A stretch of 15,230 nucleotides of DNA from JAYUHK01 sp043767025 (GTDB lineage Bacteria; Bacteroidota; Bacteroidia; Chitinophagales; Saprospiraceae): positions 1 through 15,230 of the forward strand of contig JAYUHK010000030.1 in NCBI GenBank assembly GCA_043767025.1, read 5' to 3'. Shown here piece by piece: positions 6,802 through 14,216 of the stretch (position 1 is the stretch's first letter; each line of letters begins with the position of its first letter). Below the pieces are notes generated by a model. The model was not told where the DNA came from and made no database searches. It was given only the letters and a program-made list of their open reading frames with translations. The position numbers and the translations under genes are program-made.

Positions 6802-6883
6802 GACAAGTCAGAATACAGTAGCTTATTTTGGACGCGTTCCTAACTGAAAGCACAAAAGTCCAGTTCGGCACAAACACCAAATG

Positions 6884-6922
6884 GAGGCACAAATATTGAG
6901 ATGAATACTTGTGCCTCTTTTT
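6884..6922 (+). terminator. Rho-independent terminator on the plus strand with no annotated gene before it
   Basis: GAGGCACAA (6884-6892) pairs with TTGTGCCTC (6909-6917). After one mismatch, four more pairs extend the stem inward. A five-T run (6918-6922) follows on the plus strand. The minus strand has no T-run after the stem. Confidence 0.75.
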
Positions 6923-6973
6923 GCTAAAGCCTTGTTGTAAACTTGTAGTGTTCACAACAAAAATCGAAAATAG

Positions 6974-7081
6974 TTACTTATTTCTGTCTGAGTAATTCCA
7001 ACCATCGGTGACGGCATAACTAAATGCTACCCCAAAGAGTAAGGTAATTAATGCTGCGAAATACGGTATAAAATCAACCAT
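6974..7081 (-). CDS. Tiny single-pass membrane protein (35 residues)
   Basis: An ATG at 7081 starts 'MVDFIPYFAALITLLFGVAF', a single hydrophobic helix, then 'SYAVTDGWNYSDRNK' and a stop at 6974. The start lies inside the last codons of the upstream 61-residue gene (8-base overlap in a different frame), which suggests translational coupling and supports both being real. The short polar, aromatic tail after the helix resembles small subunits of membrane complexes, but I recognise no family. Function unknown. Confidence 0.5.
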   Translation of the reverse strand: MVDFIPYFAALITLLFGVAFSYAVTDGWNYSDRNK

Positions 7082-7259
7082 TTTTATTGTTATTTACGAG
7101 GTTTAAGTACATTCCAAAACAAAGAATTGAAGGAACCCAAAGTCCGATAAAAATTGCTTGGTCTTTGTTGCCGCTAAAAAACAAGATTTCAGAGTAAACA
7201 AGTGAAAGAAGTGCAGATACAAACAGTATCTTGTCGGTCAAATTAAATTTTTTTAACAT
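7074..7259 (-). CDS. Small two-helix membrane protein (61 residues)
   Basis: 61 residues, 'MLKKFNLTDKILFVSALLSL', with two predicted membrane helices: about residues 11-29 ('ILFVSALLSLVYSEILFF') and 35-53 ('AIFIGLWVPSILCFGMYLNL'). They are joined by a short polar loop 'SGNKDQ', and the C-terminus is basic and polar. It overlaps the next 35-residue gene by 8 bases, so the two form a small operon. A TATCTTTG box lies about 200 bases upstream (7456-7463). No family recognised with certainty; its compact hairpin form suggests a subunit or regulator of a larger membrane protein not in this window. Confidence 0.6.
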   Translation of the reverse strand: MLKKFNLTDKILFVSALLSLVYSEILFFSGNKDQAIFIGLWVPSILCFGMYLNLVNNNKNG

Positions 7260-7685
7260 TTTTATGTATAATTATTGCTCTTACTCATTAGGCTTTTCAG
7301 AATACGCCCCGTTTTTAAAGTGGTTGCTGGACTCCACTATTCAATAATAATTTACAAATAAAAACGTATAACAAAAACTACGCCTTGAAGTTTTTCCTTT
7401 CTCTACACAGTCCGATAATTGCTCGGCGTGTCCTTGGCTCTTATTTTTTACTTCTCAAAGATACAAAATAAATATCGAATTTTTTGTTACCTTTAAGATT
7501 GAAGGTAGATTTTTTTTTTGTGATACTTCGTCTGTCCGCTCGTACCCGCAGATGATTGTGGAATATTAGTACCAATTTGTTAGCGATTTTTGGCGAGGCT
7601 TGTCAGGTTAGAGCTAAATTTAGTTTTATTTTTGGTTGAGTCTGGTTGGAAAAGGTCGATGTTGAACGATGCCGTTGAAGTTAAG
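7260..7685. other. Intergenic region between the small membrane operon and the restriction genes
   Basis: No gene. Contains a minus-strand hairpin AAAAACT/AGTTTTT at 7373-7395 followed by T-rich sequence (weak terminator for the restriction operon). A TATCTTTG box lies on the minus strand at 7456-7463 (possible promoter for the small membrane genes, without a clear -33). A plus-strand hairpin TACCTT/AAGGTA at 7488-7507 is followed by a ten-T run. Confidence 0.45.
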
Positions 7686-8471
7686 TTAAATTATTACAGT
7701 CATTTTTTTGTAAAGTTCAGACAGGCAATTTTGTCGCATTCTAAACTTTGTTCCGTGATTGTGTCCCGTCCTTGCATCAAAGTCAATAAGAATATTTCCC
7801 TTTTCGATTTGGTCTAAAAACCCATCGAAGTCAAATTTTTGTAGCATTTTTATTTTACTATATTTGTAAAACTCTTTTTCGCTTTCTTTTTTTACTTCCG
7901 CTTGAACATAAAAACAGTTTAATAATTTAGTTCCTGCCTTATTGGATAAATCGTCAAAACCCCAATAAGGTTGTGGCTCAAGCTGTCCAAAGCCAATTTT
8001 TTCTTGTACTTGTTTTAACCAACCGCTATGTTTTTCAGCTACTTTACTGCTATCAAAAGAAATTAATACCTTACAGTTGATTCTATCAATAATCACTTGA
8101 AAGCCTCTGTCACTTGGAGACAATCCATGTATTGTTTGCCGAAAACTCTTTTCATTTTCTGGATATTTCTTCCCAGCTTCCCGATGCGCCCAACCATAAT
8201 TTAATAGTAAGACTTGTGGCACAAACTTTACTGCTCGGGGAGATGGTTCAATATGGAATAGAGTAGTTAGGGAACTTGTATTTATGCGTTGTGATTTCAA
8301 TTCCCATTCAGCTGCATTTGGTATTGGCAAATTATTTTCTGTAATACCTAATAAATCTTCGAGAGTATTTCCTACGCCTCCATGGTTTCCATGTCGCGCA
8401 TTTGGAATCCAACCTCTTTCAGATATATTTTTTAGTTCTTTTATAAGGCTGTCTTTTGTGTAAATTTTCAT
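7686..8471 (-). CDS. MvaI/BcnI-type restriction endonuclease
   Basis: 261 residues, close to the size of MvaI and BcnI. The N-terminal half has the family signature 'RHGNHGGVGNTLEDLLGI' (about residues 26-43), then 'ENNLPIPNAAEWELKSQR' with catalytic-type E57 and K59 of the PD-(D/E)XK core. Position 52, where I believe MvaI has the metal-binding Asp, is Asn here. These enzymes act as monomers and cleave CCWGG (MvaI) or CCSGG (BcnI). The gene starts 8 bases after the methyltransferase stop on the same strand, so it is the second gene of a restriction-modification operon. Methyltransferase-first order protects host DNA on entry. No separate control (C) protein gene is present. CCWGG is absent from the window, favouring MvaI-like specificity. 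Confidence 0.88.
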   Translation of the reverse strand: MKIYTKDSLIKELKNISERGWIPNARHGNHGGVGNTLEDLLGITENNLPIPNAAEWELKSQRINTSSLTTLFHIEPSPRAVKFVPQVLLLNYGWAHREAGKKYPENEKSFRQTIHGLSPSDRGFQVIIDRINCKVLISFDSSKVAEKHSGWLKQVQEKIGFGQLEPQPYWGFDDLSNKAGTKLLNCFYVQAEVKKESEKEFYKYSKIKMLQKFDFDGFLDQIEKGNILIDFDARTGHNHGTKFRMRQNCLSELYKKMTVII

Positions 8472-8479
8472 TATGTTTA

Positions 8480-9253
8480 TTAAAATAACGTTGCTGGTTT
8501 AAATTTTAAAAGTTCGCTTTGATTTTTGTTTCTTTGTATCCTTTTTTCAGACATTTCGCAGTAGTCTGGCGATAATTCAATACCAATATAATTTCTTTTG
8601 AGTCCCAATGCAACCACTGCTGTCGTTCCGCTACCTGAAAAAGGATCTAATATTAATTTAGCATTTGTTGAAGAAATAATTCTGTCAATTAAGGCTACAG
8701 GGAACGGCGCAGGGTGCTCATTATTCATTTCTTGAGTAAACTCCCAAACATCGCCAAAAGCATTGGCTTTTGGTACAAGTTTAAAATCTGGTTTAGGTAT
8801 AATATAAATAACTTCATATGTTGGCAGAAAATAACCCGGGTTAAAATTAATTCCACCTTTCCGTCTCCAAATAATGATTTGTCTAACTGGTAAGTCCCTA
8901 ATTATATCATTTCGGTTTTGAATGAGTCCATCTTGAACTCGCCACTTGTGATTATAGAAAATCGCCCCGTCATTTTTTATTAAACGATACATTTCTTTTA
9001 AACAATTATGTTGCCAATCGGCATATTCATCATTTGGAATGTTATCATTGTAATGACTATAGCCATTTTGTAAAGCATTTCCAGCCCATTTACCACTATT
9101 GGTATTTGCTTTCATTCCATTACCGGTTGAATTTTTTAAGTTATAAGGTGGAGAAGTTACTGCAAGGTCTATGCAGCTATCTGGCATTTGTCGCATTATA
9201 TTAAGGCTATCGCCACACAGAATTTTATTTATATAGTTATCTGGAAAAATCAT
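8480..9253 (-). CDS. Beta-class DNA methyltransferase (probably N4-cytosine), partner of the MvaI/BcnI-type nuclease
   Basis: 257 residues. Motif IV 'DLAVTSPPYN' (about residues 29-38) precedes motif I 'LILDPFSGSGTTAV' near residues 201-214, the order that defines the beta class. SPPY rather than DPPY at the catalytic motif points to N4-cytosine methylation, the modification known for M.MvaI and M.BcnI. 'NYIGIELSPDYC' follows as motif II. The target-recognition region should lie between the two motifs (about 45-170). Its ATG at 9253 follows an AT-rich leader containing a palindrome at 9301-9326. It is co-transcribed with the downstream endonuclease, and together they form a type II restriction-modification system. 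Both genes look more AT-rich than katG or trmD, consistent with horizontal acquisition. Confidence 0.9.
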   Translation of the reverse strand: MIFPDNYINKILCGDSLNIMRQMPDSCIDLAVTSPPYNLKNSTGNGMKANTNSGKWAGNALQNGYSHYNDNIPNDEYADWQHNCLKEMYRLIKNDGAIFYNHKWRVQDGLIQNRNDIIRDLPVRQIIIWRRKGGINFNPGYFLPTYEVIYIIPKPDFKLVPKANAFGDVWEFTQEMNNEHPAPFPVALIDRIISSTNAKLILDPFSGSGTTAVVALGLKRNYIGIELSPDYCEMSEKRIQRNKNQSELLKFKPATLF

Positions 9254-9300
9254 TTAATAATTTTAAGATATTAATTAAGTTTTTTTATTGATATTATGTG

Positions 9301-9326
9301 GCTTTGAATCTGCACTGCTTCAAAGC
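9301..9326. promoter_or_regulatory. Palindrome upstream of the methyltransferase gene
   Basis: GCTTTGAA (9301-9308) and TTCAAAGC (9319-9326) form a perfect 8-bp inverted repeat with a 10-base spacer, 48 bases upstream of the methyltransferase ATG. No T-run follows on the minus strand, so it is not an obvious terminator. It could be an operator for the restriction-modification operon. Confidence 0.4.
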
Positions 9327-9416
9327 TCCATATCATCAGCATACTCTGCGCATACCCACAAAATTAAACTATTTCATTCAACCAACACAACTATTTTAAG
9401 TTTATATTCCTCCACC

Positions 9417-9459
9417 AAAAAAAATAGCAACACAAAATATACATTTTGCATTGCTATTT
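9417..9459 (-). terminator. Terminator of katG
   Basis: AAATAGCAA (9422-9430) pairs with TTGCTATTT (9451-9459), with an inner AAAAT/ATTTT stem. On the minus strand eight T residues follow (9417-9424). It lies just beyond the katG stop codon at 9480-9482. Confidence 0.8.
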
Positions 9460-9479
9460 CTTTCATACTTACGAAGTTT

Positions 9480-11678
9480 TTAAAACCTATCCAAGTTCAT
9501 TACTTTGTGCCAAGCGGCTACAAAATCGTGCAAAAACTTGGGTGTGCTGTCGGCACAGGCATACACTTCGGCGATGGCACGGAGTTCGCTGTTGGAGCCA
9601 AAAATGAGGTCGTTGCGGGTGGCAGTCCATTTCACTCTGCCCGTGCTGCGGTCGGAGCCTTCAAAAAGGTCGGCGGCATCGGAGGTCGCTTTCCAAGTTG
9701 TGCCAATATCCAATACATTTACAAAAAAATCGTTGGTCAAGGTTTCAGGGTTTTTGGTAAATACGCCGTGTTGCGAGCCGTTGTAATTGGTATCCAAAAC
9801 CCGCATTCCGCCTACCAAAACCGTCATTTCGGACGTAGTGAGTGTAAGTAATTGCGCTTTGTCTATGAGCAAGGCTTCGGCGGCTATTTTTGCCAAAAAT
9901 GGCTTGCTGCTTTTGTAATTTCTAAATCCGTCCGCCAGCGGCTCTAATGCCGAAAACGAATGAATATCGGTGTCCGCAGCCGTAGCATCGGCTCTGCCTG
10001 CCTCAAACGGCACGCTCACGTTTTGCCCTGCGGCTTTGGCGGCATTTTCTATGCCCACGCTGCCACCCAACACAATAAGGTCGGCGAGCGATATTTTCTT
10101 GTTTTCGGTTTGAGCGGCATCAAATTCGTGTTTGATAGCCTCTAATTTACCCAAAACTTTCTTTAATTGTATCGGATTATTGACCTCCCAAGTATTTTGT
10201 GGAGCCAAATTGATGCGTGCGCCGTTGGCACCGCCACGCTTATCAGAGCCTCTAAAACTGGAAGCCGAAGCCCACGCCGTAGCCACCAACTCCGACACGC
10301 TCAAACCCGATTCGCTGATTTTATTTTTTAGCAAAGCAATGTCCGTTTCATTCACAAGTGCGTGGTTTATTTCAGGAATTGGGTCTTGCCAAATCAAAAT
10401 TTCAGCAGGCACTTCTGCACCCAAATATCGGTTGCGAGGACCCATATCACGGTGCGTGAGTTTGAACCAAGCCCGAGCAAAAGCGTCGGCAAATTCATCA
10501 AAATTTTCGTGAAAACGCTTTGAAATCGGTGCATAAAGCGGGTCCATTTTCATTGCCATATCCGCCGTAGTCATTATCGGAGCGTGGCGTTTTGTGGGGT
10601 CGTGGGCATCTTCTACAAGCGTCGCCGCCGCCTCGTCGGTGGGTATCCATTGGTGTGCGCCAGCGGGGCTTTTGGTCAGTTTCCAGTCGTATTTAAACAG
10701 CGTATCAAAATATCCATTGTCCCAAGTGGTAGGGTTGGGCTTCCACGCACCTTCTATTCCGCTCGTAATGGCATCGCCGCCTTTGCCCGAGCCAAAACCG
10801 CTCATCCAGCCCATACCCATATTTTCTATGGCTGCGCCTTCGGGTTCAGTGCCTTTGTAGTCTTCGGAGGCGGCACCGTGTGCCTTACCAAACGTGTGTC
10901 CGCCAGCCGTCAAAGCCACGGTTTCTTCATCGTTCATCGCCATTCTGGCAAAAGTTTCTCGTATATCTCTGCCGCTTGCTATGGGGTCGGGGTTGCCGTC
11001 GGGTCCCTGCGGATTTACATAAATTAAGCCCATTTGCACGGCGGCGAGCGGGTGTTCCAATTCACGGTCGCCCGTGTAACGCTCGTTGCCGAGCCATTCG
11101 GTTTCTTTGCCCCAATAGATGTCTTGTTCAGGTTCCCAAACGTCTTCTCTGCCGCCCGCAAAACCAAAAGTTTTGAAGCCCATAGACTCCAAAGCGCAGT
11201 TGCCCGTGAGTATCATCAGGTCGCCCCAAGAGAGTTGTTTGCCGTATTTTTGTTTGATGGGCCAGAGCAAAAAGCGTGCTTTATCTAAATTTCCGTTGTC
11301 GGGAAAACTGTTGAGCGGCGCAAAACGGAGGTTGCTCGTGCCTGCGCCGCCTCTGCCGTCGGTGGTGCGGTAGGTGCCAGCACTGTGCCACGCCATACGT
11401 ATAAACAGCGGACCGTAATGCCCATAATCGGCGGGCCACCAGTCTTGCGAAGTGGTCATCAGGGCAATAATATCCTTTTTTACCGCAGCCAAATCCAACT
11501 TTTTAAACTCTTCGGCGTAGTTAAAATCCTTGCCCATAGGGTCGGAGAGGGAAGAATGCTGACGCAGAATATTGAGGCTCAACCTGTTGGGCCACCAGTC
11601 GTTGTTGGTTGTTCCCATTCCGCTTATTGGTAGTTTTTTTTCTGAATGTCCAAACGGACATTTACCTTCGTTTTGCAT
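9480..11678 (-). CDS. katG: Catalase-peroxidase KatG
   Basis: 732 residues, the usual full length, with the duplicated peroxidase fold. The heme enzyme breaks down H2O2 by catalase and peroxidase activities in the cytosol. The distal site is 'FIRMAWHSAGTYR' with Arg94, Trp97 and His98. The KatG-specific Met-Tyr-Trp cross-link is complete: Trp97, Tyr220 (in 'GLIYVNPQGP') and Met246 (in 'ETFARMAMND'). The proximal heme ligand is His261 in 'TAGGHTFGKAHG'. The N-terminus 'MQNEGKCPFGHSEKK' is typical of the family. The gene follows the PerR-like regulator on the same strand with 242 bases between them, filled by palindromic repeats, and ends at a strong terminator. Peroxide-induced expression through PerR is likely but inferred from the neighbourhood. 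I see no clear TAnnTTTG promoter directly upstream. Confidence 0.98.
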   Translation of the reverse strand: MQNEGKCPFGHSEKKLPISGMGTTNNDWWPNRLSLNILRQHSSLSDPMGKDFNYAEEFKKLDLAAVKKDIIALMTTSQDWWPADYGHYGPLFIRMAWHSAGTYRTTDGRGGAGTSNLRFAPLNSFPDNGNLDKARFLLWPIKQKYGKQLSWGDLMILTGNCALESMGFKTFGFAGGREDVWEPEQDIYWGKETEWLGNERYTGDRELEHPLAAVQMGLIYVNPQGPDGNPDPIASGRDIRETFARMAMNDEETVALTAGGHTFGKAHGAASEDYKGTEPEGAAIENMGMGWMSGFGSGKGGDAITSGIEGAWKPNPTTWDNGYFDTLFKYDWKLTKSPAGAHQWIPTDEAAATLVEDAHDPTKRHAPIMTTADMAMKMDPLYAPISKRFHENFDEFADAFARAWFKLTHRDMGPRNRYLGAEVPAEILIWQDPIPEINHALVNETDIALLKNKISESGLSVSELVATAWASASSFRGSDKRGGANGARINLAPQNTWEVNNPIQLKKVLGKLEAIKHEFDAAQTENKKISLADLIVLGGSVGIENAAKAAGQNVSVPFEAGRADATAADTDIHSFSALEPLADGFRNYKSSKPFLAKIAAEALLIDKAQLLTLTTSEMTVLVGGMRVLDTNYNGSQHGVFTKNPETLTNDFFVNVLDIGTTWKATSDAADLFEGSDRSTGRVKWTATRNDLIFGSNSELRAIAEVYACADSTPKFLHDFVAAWHKVMNLDRF

Positions 11679-11734
11679 ATTTTTTTCGTTTTAAATTTAT
11701 TGATTTTTAATTATTTGCGTTTATCGTATTTTTT

Positions 11735-11870
11735 AAAAATCCCTTAGGGATTTAACGTTTATAAAAAACAAATGGCTCTTATATGCGACCCCTTCGGGGT
11801 CGGACGTGATGTCCCACCTATTTTTTCTACAAACATTTGATGCCTCTGACATCGGGTTGTGAAACCTTTT
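11735..11870. repeat. Cluster of REP-like palindromes between perR-like gene and katG
   Basis: Three short palindromes in 130 bases: AAATCCC-TTA-GGGATTT (11737-11753), CGACCCC-TTC-GGGGTCG (11786-11802), and GATG...CATC in 'GATGCCTCTGACATCGGG' (from 11839). After the second, the sequence 'GACGTGATGTCC' resembles the sequence after the palindrome at 14248-14262. This style (short G/C hairpins in oriented clusters between genes) is typical of dispersed repetitive elements in Bacteroidota genomes. A 62-codon minus frame (11733-11921) running across it is almost certainly not a gene. Confidence 0.65.
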
Positions 11871-11920
11871 TCTATATTTTTTAAAATATACAATGTTTGT
11901 GTTTTGTAATAATTCACGCA

Positions 11921-12337
11921 TTATTTTTTCTTAAACTTTCCTGTTATTTGTAGTTTTATGTCTTGAATTTTGAAGTTTTTTATTTTGTTTTTTTTGAAAT
12001 AATCACTTATCAATTCGCTTAATGTATCGTCTTCAAAGTCTTCTATGCGTTCGGTTTCGGAGCAATATAGGTGATGATGATTGTTCAGCAGCGGGTCGTA
12101 GCGCATCACGTCTTTTTCGGTTTTTACTTTTTTGAGCAAACTGTTTTCTACCAAAGTATCCAGCACTTTATACACTGTGCCTACCGAAATATTGGGGTTG
12201 TTGTTTTTTATAAATGCCAAAATATCTTCGGCAGTTGGGTGGTTGTCCAACTGAATAATCGCCTCAAAAATTGCCACCCGTTGCGGTGTTACTTTAAGTC
12301 CTTTTTCTTGTAGTTTTTCTCTGAATTTGGTGTCCAT
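11921..12337 (-). CDS. perR: PerR-like Fur-family peroxide regulator
   Basis: 138 residues. The N-terminal winged helix includes 'GLKVTPQRVAIFEAI' and recognition helix 'SVGTVYKVLDTLVENSL' (about 51-67). All five regulatory metal ligands of Bacillus PerR appear at a constant offset of four: His33, Asp81, His87, His89 and Asp100 (Bacillus 37, 85, 91, 93, 104). Asp rather than Glu at the last site is the PerR-type feature allowing iron-catalysed His oxidation by H2O2. The structural zinc site is missing: only Cys92 remains of the four cysteines (Thr95 replaces the second, and the C-terminal CxxC is absent). The gene lies directly upstream of katG on the same strand, the expected target. A TATCTTTG promoter box sits at 12367-12374. 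PerR rather than Fur function is an inference from ligands and context. Confidence 0.85.
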   Translation of the reverse strand: MDTKFREKLQEKGLKVTPQRVAIFEAIIQLDNHPTAEDILAFIKNNNPNISVGTVYKVLDTLVENSLLKKVKTEKDVMRYDPLLNNHHHLYCSETERIEDFEDDTLSELISDYFKKNKIKNFKIQDIKLQITGKFKKK

Positions 12338-12366
12338 TTAATTATTTTTAAATCATAATTATTCCG

Positions 12367-12374
12367 CAAAGATA
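12367..12374 (-). promoter_or_regulatory. -7 element of the perR-like gene, with a possible Fur/PerR half-site
   Basis: The minus strand reads TATCTTTG, 29 bases before the start codon. Immediately upstream 'AAGAATGATTATC' (12371-12383) resembles half of a Fur/PerR box (AATGATTATC), so self-regulation is plausible. The full 7-1-7 palindrome is not well matched. Confidence 0.5.
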
Positions 12375-12663
12375 ATCATTCTTATTTAGAAATGAAACTA
12401 TTTTAGTTTTTTTTAAATTTCGCTTTCAATAACGCAGTATAATTTTTAAAAAGTAAAATTATTAATTAGGAATGTGTCTAAAATAAAATATTTATTTTTT
12501 TTTTCATTCATAAGTTTAAGAATGAAGAAAAAATAAATCATTTGTGCTGTTCGATTTGAGAAAATGATTGGTAAAATAAGTATTTTAGAGGCTCAAACTC
12601 TAACGAAAGGCTACAAAATTTTTGATATTTTGAATAAAATAGTGTTTATTTTAAACATTGCAC

Positions 12664-12671
12664 TATATTTG
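12664..12671 (+). promoter_or_regulatory. -7 element of the sugar transporter gene
   Basis: TATATTTG matches TAnnTTTG, about 40 bases before the ATG at 12711. An imperfect -33 (TTTA at about 12645) lies at suitable spacing. Confidence 0.55.
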
Positions 12672-12710
12672 GAGCGAAATTTTAAAACCATCACCAACTT
12701 TATTTTTTAA

Positions 12711-14165
12711 ATGAGTACCACAACATCAGGCAGCAAAAGCTCCCAACTTTACACCCTAATCACTGTTTTTTTCTTTTGGGGCTTCGTAGCCGCCAGCAAC
12801 GACATTTTGATTCCCGTATTCAAAACCGCTTTCAACCTTTCGCAGGCACAAAGTCAGTTAGTTTCACTCGCTTTCTACATCGCCTATACCGTCGGCTCAA
12901 TTATTTATTTTGTTATTTCGGCATCTATCGGCGGCGACGTTCTGAATAAAATTGGCTACAAAAACGGTATCGTATTAGGAATGGTTATATCGGCTATCGG
13001 TACTTTGCTTTTCTATCCAGCCGCCAACTCTGCGTCTTTTACCCTCATGATTTCGGCTTTGTTTATCGTCGGCTTGGGCTTTTCGCTCCAGCAAATTGCC
13101 GCCAATCCGCTTGCTATCGTACTCGGCAATCCCAAAACGGGTTCGCAACGTTTGGCACTCGGCGGGGGAGTCAATAATTTTGGAACTACCATCGGACCAC
13201 TTTTAGTAAGTTTTGCTATTTTTGGAAGTGTAGCTTCTGGCTCCACAGTAGCGAGTATCGAAAGTGTGAAAACGCCATATTTAGTACTGGGTGCCGCATT
13301 TTTATTGGTGGCAGCCTTCATTTATTTTTCTTCTATCCCCAACAAAATTGATTTGGAAGAAGTCGCTGCGGACGAAGCAAGCGACGACAGCAAAATTATT
13401 CACCGCAGCTCTGCGTTTGCTTACCCACAGTTGGTATTGGGCATGATTTCGATATTTTGCTACGTCGGTGTCGAAGTAGCGACAGCCAGTAACTTGCCCG
13501 CCTACATGGAAAAAAATCTCGGTATCCAGACCCACAACATTGCGCCCTACATTTCGCTGTATTGGGCGAGCCTGATGATGGGCAGATGGACAGGAGCGGT
13601 CGGTGCTTTCGACCTCACAGCAGGCACCCGAAAAATACTCAATTTTTTAATGCCTTACCTTGCCTTTTGTGTCTTTTTGGTCGTCAATGCTATTGCGCAG
13701 CACGATATTTCGCAGTTCTACGTCTATGCCTTCGTCGTACTATTTATGATAGCTGGCGACATTATGAGCAAAGGAAATCCAGCTCGTTTGTTGCTTATTT
13801 TTTCTTGTATGGGCATTGCAGCACTCATCATCGGCATGACGACGAGCGGTATGGTGAGCGTATTTGCATTTACGAGTGTCGGATTGTTTTGTAGCACTTT
13901 GTGGCCCTGCATCTTCACACTTTCGGTCGCAGGTCTGGGCAAAAACACCAATCAAGGCAGCAGTCTATTGATAATGATGATTATGGGCGGCGGCATCGTA
14001 AGTTGGGTACAAGGCACTATGGCGGACAGCATCGGAATACAGTTGAGCTACATCGCGGGCGTTGTCTGCTTCGCTTACCTTGCTTTTTATGCCATCAGAA
14101 GTAAAAAAATCTTACAGGAGCAAGGCATTGATTATGACCTAAAAGTTAGCGGCGGCGGTCACTAA
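12711..14165 (+). CDS. FucP-type sugar:H+ symporter (MFS)
   Basis: 484 residues with about twelve membrane helices and a cytoplasmic loop ('EEVAADEASDDSK') near the middle, the usual MFS form. The start 'FFFWGFVAASNDILIPVFK' with 'NLSQAQSQLVSLAFYIAYTV' is characteristic of the FucP/GluP group (fucose, glucose/galactose permeases). 'GFSLQQIAANPLAIVLGNPK' then 'QRLALGGGVNNFGTTIGP' is the conserved region around helices 4-5. It should import a hexose or deoxyhexose with protons across the inner membrane. The substrate cannot be told, and no sugar-metabolism gene lies nearby. It is the only confident plus-strand gene and has its own promoter box at 12664-12671. It converges on trmD across a long hairpin at 14217-14288. 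Confidence 0.9.
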   Translation: MSTTTSGSKSSQLYTLITVFFFWGFVAASNDILIPVFKTAFNLSQAQSQLVSLAFYIAYTVGSIIYFVISASIGGDVLNKIGYKNGIVLGMVISAIGTLLFYPAANSASFTLMISALFIVGLGFSLQQIAANPLAIVLGNPKTGSQRLALGGGVNNFGTTIGPLLVSFAIFGSVASGSTVASIESVKTPYLVLGAAFLLVAAFIYFSSIPNKIDLEEVAADEASDDSKIIHRSSAFAYPQLVLGMISIFCYVGVEVATASNLPAYMEKNLGIQTHNIAPYISLYWASLMMGRWTGAVGAFDLTAGTRKILNFLMPYLAFCVFLVVNAIAQHDISQFYVYAFVVLFMIAGDIMSKGNPARLLLIFSCMGIAALIIGMTTSGMVSVFAFTSVGLFCSTLWPCIFTLSVAGLGKNTNQGSSLLIMMIMGGGIVSWVQGTMADSIGIQLSYIAGVVCFAYLAFYAIRSKKILQEQGIDYDLKVSGGGH

Positions 14166-14216
14166 ATGCACCACTCAAACCCAACTTTAAAGCTCAATAA
14201 TCCGTTAAAAACTTCA

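Larger units (their letters stand above)
6344..6973. other. Noncoding region with structured repeats
   Basis: No convincing gene. It holds a hairpin at 6579-6596 (GCAAAG/CTTTGC), the long imperfect inverted repeat at 6724-6801, and a plus-strand terminator at 6884-6922. On the minus strand a frame without ATG ends at 6479 with the tail SIRDGKHSCGCH, which could be a metal-binding remnant. A 74-codon minus frame at 6731-6955 overlaps the inverted repeat and terminator and looks spurious. Confidence 0.5.
12338..12710. other. Divergent intergenic region between perR-like gene and sugar transporter
   Basis: AT-rich. Carries the minus-strand -7 box at 12367-12374 for the regulator and the plus-strand TATATTTG at 12664-12671 for the transporter. 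A 48-codon plus frame (12564-12710) ends right against the transporter ATG but overlaps that promoter box and has no recognisable content. Nothing else was seen. Confidence 0.5.

Noticed and set aside
6731..6955. 74-codon minus-strand frame
   Set aside because: It runs through the long inverted repeat and a terminator and has no protein-like features.
10584..11027. 147-codon plus-strand frame opposite katG
   Set aside because: Antisense shadow of the strongly conserved katG coding frame.
11733..11921. 62-codon minus-strand frame between the perR-like gene and katG
   Set aside because: It reads straight across the cluster of palindromic repeats; chance frame.
12564..12710. 48-codon plus-strand frame ending against the transporter start
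   Set aside because: It overlaps the likely promoter box and looks like translated AT-rich noncoding DNA.
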